Shown here piece by piece: positions 44,899 to 52,748 of a DNA stretch of 64,000 nt. Location: the NCBI RefSeq assembly GCF_018137985.1, contig NZ_CP073084.1, positions 682,001 through 746,000 on the forward strand, given 5' to 3'. Source of the stretch: Streptococcus oriscaviae. Lineage in GTDB: Bacteria > Bacillota > Bacilli > Lactobacillales > Streptococcaceae. Below the pieces are notes generated by a model, which worked only from the letters and a program-made list of their open reading frames with translations, was not told the origin of the DNA and made no database searches. Both the position numbers and the translations under genes were made by a program. Every line of letters begins with the position of its first letter. Position 1 is the stretch's first letter.

Positions 44899-45043
44899 AG
44901 ACTCCATAACCAGCTCGCACACCAAGCACGAAAAGAAGCAAATCGGTCGAACTACTTACTTTATCTGCCACTATTTTACTGGAAATCGTCCACTTGAAAA
45001 TGTCCTAGAAAGGTTGATTTTTAGCGATAAATCACTACTTTAA
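44876..45043 (+). CDS. Small TnpW-like protein
   Basis: A 55-residue protein starting at ATG 44876 inside the end of the previous gene (23-bp overlap), with RBS AAAGGAGGG. The pattern KKQIGRTTYFICHYFTG followed by LENVLERLIFSDK recalls the TnpW family, small proteins encoded just before large serine recombinases of Tn4451-like elements. It lies 60 bp before the recombinase here, which supports the link. Function of TnpW is not established. Too short to appear in a usual long-ORF scan. Confidence 0.6.
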   Translation: MNLKNQDKDSITSSHTKHEKKQIGRTTYFICHYFTGNRPLENVLERLIFSDKSLL

Positions 45044-45103
45044 CAGTAGTAAAAATGGTATAATAGAAGTATAAGGTGTGTGAACTCCAATAGGAGAAAA
45101 CAC

Positions 45104-46798
45104 ATGAACAGAACTTTGACAATTTCAGATTATAGACAAGTAGATACTTCCAAACTGTCGGATATTACGGTTGTTTATTGCCGTTTGAGTCAAGACGATG
45201 GACTGGACGGAGACAGTAACTCCATTATCAATCAGAAGAATATTCTTTTTGAAGTGGTAACCAGAGAAAAACTGCCAAATCCCGTCCTTTTCGTTGATGA
45301 TGGTTTTAGCGGAACAAATTTTGACCGACCAGCTATTTCAGAAGCGTTGCGACTTGTAGAAAATGGACAAGTTTCAAACTTCATTGTTAAGGATTTAAGC
45401 CGTTTAGGGCGGTCTTATATCAAGGTTGGACAACTAACGGAAATTACTTTTCCAAGTTTTGATGTCCGATTTATCGCCCTTAATGACGGTATAGATTCAA
45501 ACAAGCCAAATGAAACCAACTCCATTTTCCTGCCAATCAAGAGCTTAATGGATGAAATGTATGCGGCGGACACCAGTAAGAAGATTCGGGCTGTCTTTCA
45601 AGCCAAGGCAAAATCGGGTGTGCCCGTCACGACCAACCCACCTTACAGCTATCTAAAAGACCCAAACAACCCTAAAAACTGGATAATAGACCCTGTTGCC
45701 AGCGAAGTTGTGAAACGGATTTTTCAAGAAGCGAAAAGCGGTAAAAGTCTTTCAGAGATTGCGAAAGGATTAGAAAGCGAGAAAGTTTTCAAGCCAGACC
45801 GTCACCGCATTGAAATTGGCTTGAAGTCGATTTCTGCTAGTCCAAATGTAGAGGCTCTGCCATATTTTTGGACTCGGGAAACACTGAGTGCTATTTTAGG
45901 GCGTGAAGAATATCTTGGACATACCGTCAATCTTCGGACACGGACAAAATCTTATAAGGACAAAAGGTCTATTGACCTTCCAAGAGAAGATTGGTTGATT
46001 TTCAAAAATACCCATGAAGCAATTATAGACCAAGAAACTTTCGATATTGTCCAGAAAATGCGAAGTCACAAGCGTTCAAATCAGCGGTATAAAAATTGAC
46101 TTGGGCATGAAAATTTGTTTGCGGGGCTAGTCTTTTGTGGAACTTGTGGGCGGAAGCATTACTTTTGTCCGCAAGAGAAAAATGGACTCAATCACGACCA
46201 TTACAAATGTTCGGGTTATCGAAAACCAATTGACGGGTGTGAGAATCCACACTACATTCAGAAATCCGCCCTGATTGCGATTGTGAGCGACAAACTCCGC
46301 CAGACCATTTTTGAAGCCCAGCTTGACCGAGAAAACTTTTTGAAGAAGTTAGAACAACAAAGTCAGGCTCAATTCAGCAAGGACAACAAACGCCAACGTC
46401 AGCAACTCCAAAAGGACGAACACCGCTTCAAAGAAATCGACCGTATTATTCAACAGCTTTACGAAGACAATCTACTTGGCAAAATTTCAGATGAACGCTT
46501 TGTAAAGTTAAGCCAGACTTATGAAGAAGAACAGAAACAACTTCAAACTTCCATTTCTGACTTAACAGAAAAACTCGCCAAACAACAAGAAGATAGCCTG
46601 AATATCTCCAAGTTTATGACGAGAATTTCCAAATATACACAAGTTTCAGAATTAACCGTTGAAATGGTAAATGAACTGATTGACAAGATTGTGATTCATA
46701 AGCCAACTGGCACGAAACGCAACCGAATTATCCAGATAGACATTTATTACAATTTCATCGGAAAACTAAACAACGAAAAAGCGAGTCAGGCGGACTGA
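45104..46798 (+). pseudogene. Large serine recombinase with in-frame stop
   Basis: Site-specific recombinase of the TnpX/large serine integrase type, which would excise and insert the element. ATG 45104 (MNRTLTISDYRQ). The resolvase domain shows VVYCRLSQDDGLDGDSNSI with catalytic serine, and the recombinase domain follows (about residues 170-300). At 46097-46099 a TGA interrupts the frame; reading continues in the same phase with ENLFAGLVFCGTCGRKHYFCP, the zinc ribbon, a coiled coil and a C-terminal domain ending at 46798. The zinc ribbon and coiled coil are needed for synapsis in this family, so the gene is probably inactive. Confidence 0.88.
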
Positions 46799-46803
46799 CT
46801 CGC
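46781..46803. terminator. Hairpin at the recombinase stop codon
   Basis: Perfect 9-bp stem GCGAGTCAG/CTGACTCGC with a 5-base loop covering the stop codon. The adjacent T-run is on the minus-strand side, so termination of plus-strand transcripts may be weak. Confidence 0.55.
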
Positions 46804-46935
46804 TACTATTTAATCACAAGAACTAAACTGCTAGGTGTCAGCTCGGCTTTCTACAATCTGTTTACGCTTTCATTAACAGGCACTATAAAATCAGACCTGA
46901 GACCGATATTTAAAGCTATGCTTTACCCTAAAAAA

Positions 46936-46944
46936 TGGTATAAT
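46936..46944 (+). promoter_or_regulatory. Extended -10 promoter of the mevalonate genes
   Basis: TGGTATAAT (TGnTATAAT) about 45 bp before the thiolase ATG. It marks the end of accessory region A, since the promoter belongs to the core gene. Confidence 0.65.
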
Positions 46945-46989
46945 GGTAGAGCTGAATCTAGAGTTTTCAGAAGAAAATGAGGAGTTATC

Positions 46990-48174
46990 ATGAAAAAAGT
47001 TGCTATCGTGTCTGCCTACCGCTCTCCTATCGGAAGCTTCGGTGGCAGCCTCAAAGATATCAAGCTGGCAGATTTGGGCGCGCAGGTGCTCCAATTTGCC
47101 CTAACAGAAAAAAATATCCCTGCCGACTCAATTGATGAAGTTATCCTTGGTAATGTCCTCAGCAGCGGGCAGGGGCAAAATATTGCCCGACAAATTGCCC
47201 TTGAAGCAGGTCTTCCCCAAACAACCCCTGCTTTTGCAGTCAACAAGGTCTGCGGTTCCGGTCTCAAGTCTGTTCTCCTAGCAGCCCAGTCTATTCTTCT
47301 GGGTGACAATGAGGTTGTCGTAGCAGGTGGCATCGAAATCATGAGTCAAGCCCCTTACCTGTCCAAGCATAGTCGCTTTGGAGGAAAATTGGGACATGTC
47401 CAACTTGAAGATGCTATTTTGAGCGATGGCTTACTAGATGCCTTTGACGGCTCCCATATGGGAATAACTGCTGAAAACATTGCGCAAACTCACGCTATTC
47501 GTCGAGAAGAACAAGACGCCTTCTCCTTACGGAGCCAAGAAAAAGCTGCTCAGGCTATTGCCTCAGGGCGCTTCCGTGATGAGATAGTGCCGATCACATT
47601 GACAAGCAGACGAGGAGAAACTACATTTGAACAAGATGAATACCCACGTCTGACATCACTGGACAAATTGGCCCAGCTCCGCCCTGCCTTTCAGAAGGAT
47701 GGCACCGTTACTGCCGGCAATGCCTCCGGAATAAATGACGGTTGTGCTATTCTTGTCCTCATGTCTGCAGAAAAGGCTGCTGAACTCTGTATCGAACCTC
47801 TGGCTTATATCGAAGCCTACGCAACAACTGGTCTTGACCCTGCCTATATGGGGCTAGGCCCTGTTTCGGCCAGCAAAAAAGCCTTGGCGAAAATGGGTAA
47901 AAAAACAACTGACATTGACCTCTTTGAGCTAAACGAAGCCTTTGCTGCCCAGTCTATTGCAGTTATCAGAGAACTGGGTCTAGATGCTGAAAAAGTCAAT
48001 GTAAATGGTGGTGCCATTGCCTTAGGCCATCCAATTGGAGCCAGTGGCAGTCGCATCCTTGTAACCCTTATCCACGAACTGCAAAAACAAAATGGACACC
48101 TCGGTCTCTGCTCTCTCTGTATTGGAGGCGGTCAAGGTATCGCCCTGATTGTCTCAAATTCAAAAAAACAATAA
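46990..48174 (+). CDS. Acetyl-CoA acetyltransferase (thiolase)
   Basis: Condenses two acetyl-CoA to acetoacetyl-CoA, the entry to the mevalonate pathway that supplies isoprenoids in streptococci; 394 residues. The acyl-accepting cysteine is in VNKVCGSGLKSVLLA (about residue 87), the second active-site region is GGAIALGHPIGASGSRI (about 343-359) and the last is CSLCIGGGQGIAL (about 377-389). RBS GAGGAGTTATC region upstream. Followed by mvaS and mvaA on the same strand, which gives the pathway context. Confidence 0.94.
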   Translation: MKKVAIVSAYRSPIGSFGGSLKDIKLADLGAQVLQFALTEKNIPADSIDEVILGNVLSSGQGQNIARQIALEAGLPQTTPAFAVNKVCGSGLKSVLLAAQSILLGDNEVVVAGGIEIMSQAPYLSKHSRFGGKLGHVQLEDAILSDGLLDAFDGSHMGITAENIAQTHAIRREEQDAFSLRSQEKAAQAIASGRFRDEIVPITLTSRRGETTFEQDEYPRLTSLDKLAQLRPAFQKDGTVTAGNASGINDGCAILVLMSAEKAAELCIEPLAYIEAYATTGLDPAYMGLGPVSASKKALAKMGKKTTDIDLFELNEAFAAQSIAVIRELGLDAEKVNVNGGAIALGHPIGASGSRILVTLIHELQKQNGHLGLCSLCIGGGQGIALIVSNSKKQ

Positions 48175-48219
48175 GAGGTTTGGCACCTGTGCCCCCTCTA
48201 TCTTAATAAAGGATACATT

Positions 48220-49380
48220 ATGAAGATTGGTATTGATAAAATCGGTTTTGCGGCACCCGATTATGTAGTTGACTTAGCTGATTTAGCTGCCGCTCGAAAC
48301 ATTGACCCAAATAAATACAAACTTGGTCTGCTCCAAAGCGAAATGGCTGTTTCCCCTGTTACTCAGGATATTGTTACCCTAGGTGCAAGAGCTGCTCAAG
48401 CCATCCTGACCGACCTGGATAAAACACAAATCGACATGGTGATTGTCGGTACCGAATCCAGTGTTGACCAAAGTAAGGCCGCAGCGGTCTTCATCCATGG
48501 GCTATTGGGAATTCAACCCTTTGCTCGCTCCATTGAGATGAAAGAAGCCTGCTACGGTGCGACAGCCGGCCTCAGTCTTGCTAAGAGCCACATCGCTCAA
48601 TTCCCAGACTCCAAGGTTCTAGTGATTGCTAGCGACATTGCCAAGTACGGCATTGCCTCAGGCGGTGAACCGACTCAAGGTGCAGGTGCAGTAGCCATGT
48701 TGGTTACAGCCAATCCTCGCATCATGGTTCTCAACAACGACAACGTTTGCCAGACCCGTGACATCATGGATTTCTGGCGACCAAACTATGACAAGTATCC
48801 ACGGATAGATGGCCGCTTCTCGACAGAGCAGTACACCAACTGCTTGACCACTACATTCGACCATTACCAGCAAAAAACAGGCAAAACCCTAGCTGATTTT
48901 GCAGCTATGTGCCTACACATCCCCTTCTCCAAACAAGGTCTCAAAGGGCTTCAAGCCATCGGCAAGAAAGACCCTGAAAGCCTCGAACGCCTGACTGAAC
49001 GATTCCACGAGGCCATCGTCTACAACAAGCTGGTCGGCAATATCTACACAGGCTCCATCTTCCTCTCGCTACTTTCTCTTTTGGAAAATAGCAGAGCGCT
49101 GAAGCCAGCCGACCAAGTCCTCTTTTATAGCTATGGAAGCGGTGCAGTCTGTGAAATCTTTAGCGGAAACCTTGTTGAGGGCTATCAAGATTATCTGCAG
49201 CCAGATCGTTTGGAGGTACTCAAACAGCGTACTCGCCTCAATGTATCTGACTATGAAAGAATCTTTTTTGAGGAGATTCAACTAGATGAGACCGGTTCTT
49301 CTATCCAATTGCCTGAGGATTCCAGTCCATTTGCCCTCACCAAGATTGAAAACCACCAGCGCATTTACCGCAAAGCTTAG
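48220..49380 (+). CDS. mvaS: Hydroxymethylglutaryl-CoA synthase
   Basis: Condenses acetoacetyl-CoA with acetyl-CoA to HMG-CoA; 386 residues, standard for Gram-positive cocci. Catalytic glutamate in VIVGTESSVDQSKAA (about residue 79), catalytic cysteine in EMKEACYGATAGLS (about 111) and histidine in CLHIPFSKQGLKGL (about 233). RBS TAAAGGATAC before the ATG. It lies 45 bp after the thiolase gene, and a terminator hairpin follows before mvaA. Confidence 0.95.
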   Translation: MKIGIDKIGFAAPDYVVDLADLAAARNIDPNKYKLGLLQSEMAVSPVTQDIVTLGARAAQAILTDLDKTQIDMVIVGTESSVDQSKAAAVFIHGLLGIQPFARSIEMKEACYGATAGLSLAKSHIAQFPDSKVLVIASDIAKYGIASGGEPTQGAGAVAMLVTANPRIMVLNNDNVCQTRDIMDFWRPNYDKYPRIDGRFSTEQYTNCLTTTFDHYQQKTGKTLADFAAMCLHIPFSKQGLKGLQAIGKKDPESLERLTERFHEAIVYNKLVGNIYTGSIFLSLLSLLENSRALKPADQVLFYSYGSGAVCEIFSGNLVEGYQDYLQPDRLEVLKQRTRLNVSDYERIFFEEIQLDETGSSIQLPEDSSPFALTKIENHQRIYRKA

Positions 49381-49387
49381 CCAAACT

Positions 49388-49420
49388 AGCCCTCTTTGGC
49401 TTTTCAAAGGGGGCTTTTTC
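49388..49420 (+). terminator. Terminator between mvaS and mvaA
   Basis: Stem AGCCCTCTTTG/CAAAGGGGGCT (one G-T pair) with loop GCTTTT followed by TTTTTC on the plus strand. It sits between two genes of the same pathway, so it may be a partial terminator. Confidence 0.75.
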
Positions 49421-49442
49421 AATGAAGAAAGAAAGGCCAGCC

Positions 49443-50702
49443 ATGTCACACTTCTCCGGATACTATAAAAAAACACGCCAAGAGCGCATCAACCTTCTCC
49501 AACAGGCCAGACATCTCGCGCCAGATAGCTTCAACATCTTGTCGCAGGATCAAAATCTTCCTGAAACCATTGCAGGCAAGATGACCGAAAACCATCTGGG
49601 TACTTTTGCTCTCCCCTTCTCACTGTTACCAGAAATTCTCATCGATGGTCAGGAGTACAGTGTACCTATGGTCACTGAAGAGCCCTCTGTTGTAGCTGCT
49701 GCTTCCTTTGGCGCAAAAATTATTTCAAAATCTGGCGGTTTTACAACCACAATCCATAACCGTCTCATGATTGGCCAAGTGGCTCTCTATGATGTTCCTG
49801 ATATGGAGGAGGCTACAAAAGCCATTTTACAGCAGAAGCGTTCTATTCTCGACAAGGCTAACGCTGCTCATCCTTCTATTGTCAAGCGAGGTGGCGGTGC
49901 ACGACAACTTTCTGTTGAAAGTAAAGAGGAATTTCTCATCCTCTATCTGGAAGTCGATGTTCAAGAAGCCATGGGGGCCAATATCTTGAACAATATGCTA
50001 GAAGCTATCAAGGATGACTTAGAGGCACTCACTCAAGGGCAGGCCCTGATGGGCATCCTATCCAACTATGCCACCCAATCGCTCGTCACAGCCTGCTGCC
50101 GAATTCGGATAAGCAGCCTTGCAACCAACTCTGCTCTTGCTCAAAAAACAGCCAAGAAACTCGTCCTAGCCAGCAAATTAGCTCAGCTTGACCCCTACCG
50201 AGCTGCAACCCACAACAAGGGGATTTTTAATGGTATTGACGCTGTTGTTATCGCAACTGGCAATGACTGGCGAGCTATCGAAGCCGGAGCTCACGCGTAT
50301 GCAAGTCGCGACGGACAATACCGCGGGCTCTCCATTTGGGAAATAGAAGGAGATGACTTGGTGGGCCAGATCACCCTACCACTTCCCATCGCCTCTGTTG
50401 GAGGCTCTATCGGTCTCAATCCCAAGGTGCAGACAGCCTTTGACATACTGGATCAACCAAAGGCAAGACAGTTGGCTTCGATTGTCGCCTCTGTCGGCCT
50501 CTGTCAAAACTTTGCTGCCCTAAGAGCCCTTGTCACCTCTGGTATCCAGCAGGGCCATATGAAACTCCACGCCAAATCACTGGCTATGTTGGCCGGTGCA
50601 ACAGAAACTGAGATTGATAAAGTTGCCCAGCTCTTGCGCCAAGAAAAACACAGCAATCTAGAAACCGCACAAGCCATTCTCAAAAAAATCCGTCAAGAAT
50701 AA
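49443..50702 (+). CDS. mvaA: Hydroxymethylglutaryl-CoA reductase, class II
   Basis: Reduces HMG-CoA to mevalonate; 419 residues from ATG 49443 (MSHFSGYYKKTRQERI) with RBS GAAAGGCCAG. An ATG at 49422 is open but its upstream GGGGG is part of the terminator stem, so it is less likely. Conserved features include VPMVTEEPSVVAAASFGAKI (about residues 76-95), QEAMGANILNNMLEAI (about 174-189) and the late ALVTSGIQQGHMKLHAKSLA with the catalytic histidine. A terminator carrying a tiny inserted element follows. Confidence 0.94.
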   Translation: MSHFSGYYKKTRQERINLLQQARHLAPDSFNILSQDQNLPETIAGKMTENHLGTFALPFSLLPEILIDGQEYSVPMVTEEPSVVAAASFGAKIISKSGGFTTTIHNRLMIGQVALYDVPDMEEATKAILQQKRSILDKANAAHPSIVKRGGGARQLSVESKEEFLILYLEVDVQEAMGANILNNMLEAIKDDLEALTQGQALMGILSNYATQSLVTACCRIRISSLATNSALAQKTAKKLVLASKLAQLDPYRAATHNKGIFNGIDAVVIATGNDWRAIEAGAHAYASRDGQYRGLSIWEIEGDDLVGQITLPLPIASVGGSIGLNPKVQTAFDILDQPKARQLASIVASVGLCQNFAALRALVTSGIQQGHMKLHAKSLAMLAGATETEIDKVAQLLRQEKHSNLETAQAILKKIRQE

Positions 50703-50722
50703 GAGAAAGGCTTGGTTTCAAT

Positions 50723-50816
50723 AAAAACTCTTAGATTATTATGTGTACTGACCCCAAAAGTTAGATTTTTTCTGTCTAACTTTTTGGGGTCAGTACATTA
50801 TGTTCTAAGAGTTTTT
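50723..50816. terminator. mvaA bidirectional terminator, loop occupied by a mobile element
   Basis: Outer arms AAAAACTCTTAGA (50723-50735) and TCTAAGAGTTTTT (50804-50816) are perfect inverted repeats of 13 bp. Without the insert the loop would be 9 bases, a normal bidirectional terminator between mvaA and the convergent acetyltransferase gene. Confidence 0.85.
50744..50797. mobile_element. 54-bp MITE-like element with IS3-type ends
   Basis: The ends TGTACTGACCCCAAAAGTTAGA and its inverse (one extra T in the T-run) face each other with 9-10 bases between, making the whole unit a near-palindrome. The end sequence resembles the inverted repeats of IS3-family (IS150-group) elements. TTATG is directly repeated on both sides (50739-50743 and 50798-50802), a probable target duplication. 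No coding capacity. Confidence 0.82.
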
Positions 50817-50843
50817 CGTTGCTAAGAATCCGTTACTTCACTT

Positions 50844-51311
50844 TTATTCTACTCTTTGTTCCATTCTAAGACGCTGAACCTTCATGCCCAAACGCTCATA
50901 AAAGCGCACAGCACCCTTATTGGCTTCCCAGACGTCCAAACTTACCGTCTGACAGCCCAATTCCCTGGCCAACTCTAGGGCATATTGATAGAAAGCCTCA
51001 CCAATCCCCAATCCACGCGCAGATTCTGCTACACATAAATCATCAATGAAGAGGGTCTTGCTTGGTTTGATTACCTGACTCTTCGACTCTAAGATTTTGC
51101 AGAAGAGGTGACCTAAAACTTCCCCATCCTTCTCATAGACAAAAACAGGCTTGGTTTTGTCCTCTAGGAGGAACGCTAGCTCCTCTGCGCTATATTTTTG
51201 ACCTGTGGCCTTAAAAATGTCTGGCCGCAATCGATGGTGAACCTCCAAAATATCCTGCAGGAGGGCTTGCAAAGTAGGAATATCTGTTTTCGTTGCTGGT
51301 CTAATGGCCAT
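50844..51311 (-). CDS. GNAT family N-acetyltransferase
   Basis: A 155-residue acetyl-CoA-dependent acetyltransferase. Motif A is LFIDDLCVAESARGLGIGEAFYQYAL (acetyl-CoA loop RGLGIG, about residues 92-97), motif B covers VSLDVWEANKGAVRFYERLGMKV near the end. ATG 51309-51311 with RBS AAAGGAGAAG is chosen over one seven codons upstream. The substrate is unknown. It marks the left flank of accessory region B. Confidence 0.86.
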   Translation of the reverse strand: MAIRPATKTDIPTLQALLQDILEVHHRLRPDIFKATGQKYSAEELAFLLEDKTKPVFVYEKDGEVLGHLFCKILESKSQVIKPSKTLFIDDLCVAESARGLGIGEAFYQYALELARELGCQTVSLDVWEANKGAVRFYERLGMKVQRLRMEQRVE

Positions 51312-51685
51312 GGCTCTTCTCCTTTTTTTCAATCAGTATACCACATGTTCAAAAAATAACAAAATCAGTCTGAGGACCGATGAATGATTGAAAAATTCCT
51401 GTATACTATAAGTGTATCCTAAAATTTTTCATAAATCTCCTTAAAAATCAGTCCGCCAAGGCTGATTTTTTCTACCATTTGTCAAGTCTATCAAGGCTTT
51501 AAGCAAAAAAATAAATCAAGACAGTAACTATTCTGAGGCTGCCACCTTATTTTTTTTCACTAATTTAGCTATAAAAGGGCATGACAAAACACCACCTTAT
51601 CTGGTATTTTTTGAAATAAGGTGTTAAATTGATATGGCATACACAATTTTACTGATTTTGGGTTGAAGTATAATCGTAAAGTTTG
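51312..51685. other. 374-bp stretch without genes at the left end of region B
   Basis: AT-rich. It contains a hairpin AAAAATCAG/CTGATTTTT (about 51444-51471) followed by T-rich sequence, a TATACT about 60 bp before it with no good -35, and a second hairpin around AACACCACCTTAT/ATAAGGTGTT (about 51589-51634). No reading frame with an RBS. It probably includes the left junction of the integrated element; I could not place the junction exactly. Confidence 0.5.
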
Positions 51686-51695
51686 TTATGCGTTA
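51686..51695. other. Possible left attachment core of region B
   Basis: TTATGCGTTA is identical to 58069-58078 next to hup, at the integrase end of the element. Ten bases are few, so this is only a candidate. Confidence 0.3.
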
Positions 51696-52096
51696 TGAGG
51701 TAATACATTGTCCGAATGAGACGATGTATGGAGGCAATCGTGTGTGGCTTGGTTGAAGTCGTTTGCGATTGTCTTTTTCGTTTTTGTGTTTCCCCAAAAA
51801 TGCCCCAAAACAACCTTGTTAGCGTCTAGCAACTGCTCAACTAAGGCTTGCCTGATTTCCTGTTTCCAGGCTAAGAGGTCTGCCGCCTTCATTTTCGCAT
51901 CTGTTAGTAAAGTGTAATCAAATGTTCCGTCAACATTGGCTATCGCATTTCCACGTTCAATGTCACGCTTCAAATTGATATTGATACTACGCTTGTCCAA
52001 TCCAGCTGACGCTAAGTTTTCGACTGCATCATCAACTGTTGCATTTGGATTGTCGATAAAATATTTTCTGACCGTTTCTGCTTTTGTCATGGTCAA
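51686..52096 (-). CDS. Element-encoded protein of unknown function
   Basis: A 136-residue protein. The first 60 residues (KAETVRKYFIDNPNATVDDAV, LDKRSININLKRDIERG) look like a small winged-helix DNA-binding domain of phage type, followed by a helical segment. The last 30 residues are unusual in composition, rich in His, Asn and Ser, and may be read from the attachment region rather than from an original gene end. RBS GAAAGGAATG upstream. Leftmost gene of region B. Confidence 0.55.
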   Translation of the reverse strand: MTMTKAETVRKYFIDNPNATVDDAVENLASAGLDKRSININLKRDIERGNAIANVDGTFDYTLLTDAKMKAADLLAWKQEIRQALVEQLLDANKVVLGHFWGNTKTKKTIANDFNQATHDCLHTSSHSDNVLPHNA

Positions 52097-52124
52097 TCAT
52101 TCCTTTCTGTGGTATAATGAAACT

Positions 52125-52170
52125 GTAATTTTTGGTAAGCTCCTGACTTTGTCAAGGGGCTATTTTTATT
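52125..52170 (+). ncRNA. Candidate short RNA opposite the 51686-52096 leader
   Basis: An extended -10 TGGTATAAT (52110-52118) on the plus strand is followed about 20 bp later by hairpin AGCTCCTGAC/GTCAAGGGGCT and a T-run (TATTTTTATT). No plus-strand gene lies here. A transcript of about 45 nt would be antisense to the leader of the neighbouring minus-strand gene. The -35 is poor. Confidence 0.35.
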
Positions 52171-52362
52171 AGCTTTTTGCTAATTCGTCCAGACTCACAT
52201 CAAGAGCCTTGGCGATTTTTTTTACTGTTTCAAAGTGCAAATCTTTGACCCTGCCGTCACGAAGTCGATAAAGCATTGCTGGATCAAGTCCTGCATTCAA
52301 TGCTAGCCTATAAATCGAAAAATTTTTTCAGCCAAAATTCGTTCGATATTTTTCCACAACAT
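52169..52362 (-). pseudogene. Frameshifted XRE-type repressor
   Basis: Minus-strand remnant starting ATG at 52360-52362 (MLWKNIERILAEK). After an A6 run the frame is lost and quickly stops; restoring one A gives a continuous 64-residue helix-turn-helix protein: RLALNAGLDPAMLYRLRDGRV, then ETVKKIAKALDVSLDELAKS to TAA at 52169-52171. It is like the small XRE protein at 53964-54146. A one-base deletion in the homopolymer explains the break; a sequencing slip cannot be ruled out. Confidence 0.75.
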
Positions 52363-52387
52363 ATTGTTTTACACCTTACCAAGCGTG

Positions 52388-52507
52388 TCAAATTTTGATA
52401 CGCTTTTTCCATAGACAGAAACACTTGCCGAAAATATTGATTTGTATCCAGCTTTCAGCATATCGCTGATTGTTCTCTGTGTACTTCGTGATATAGTGAT
52501 GTAACAT
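52388..52507 (-). CDS. 39-residue conserved small protein
   Basis: Starts at ATG 52505-52507 (MLHHYITKYTENNQRY) with a strong RBS AAAGGAGAAAGG and ends near 52388. The rest is AESWIQINIFGKCFCLWKK then RIKI. Very similar short proteins are, in my recollection, common beside repressors in streptococcal phages and ICEs, with no known function. The longer frame to 52591 has no RBS and is not used. Confidence 0.5.
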   Translation of the reverse strand: MLHHYITKYTENNQRYAESWIQINIFGKCFCLWKKRIKI

Positions 52508-52616
52508 CCCTTTCTCCTTTCTAGTTAGTAAATTTGATATAATAAAAATAAAAACGTGAGGTACTGTCATGACACCGTAAATTGAAACCACTCCATTCTG
52601 GCAAACACTTGACTTT

Positions 52617-52703
52617 TTATTTTCTATCTCGAAAAATCGTAATCATTAATAAAGATATAGTGAAAACGTTTATTAACATTGTTAATAGTTGTAATATATT
52701 CAT
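52617..52703 (-). CDS. Candidate small hydrophobic peptide
   Basis: A 28-codon frame starting ATG 52701-52703 with RBS AAAGGAAAATT. The peptide MNILQLLTMLINVFTISLLM plus ITIFRDRK has one membrane-spanning stretch and a charged end, the layout of type I toxin peptides of the TxpA/holin-like kind. T-rich sequence with a small palindrome (TGTCATGACA) follows about 50-70 bp later. Translation and toxicity are unproven. Confidence 0.4.
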   Translation of the reverse strand: MNILQLLTMLINVFTISLLMITIFRDRK

Positions 52704-52748
52704 AATTTTCCTTTCATAATTTTGTATAAAAAACCGGAGGTATTTCTT

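Noticed and set aside
46115-46798. Second recombinase frame as an independent gene starting at TTG 46115
   Set aside because: It is in the same frame as the upstream part with only one TGA between, and begins in the middle of the recombinase. No RBS. Treated as one interrupted gene.
35900-46900. Attachment-site repeat for the serine recombinase
   Set aside because: I compared the sequence upstream of gpmA with that before the thiolase gene and saw only scattered short similarities (such as TAGGTG), not a convincing core.
51395-51475. Small RNA between TATACT and the AAAAATCAG hairpin
   Set aside because: A terminator-like hairpin is present, but the -10 lacks a suitable -35 or extended element, so promoter evidence is too weak.
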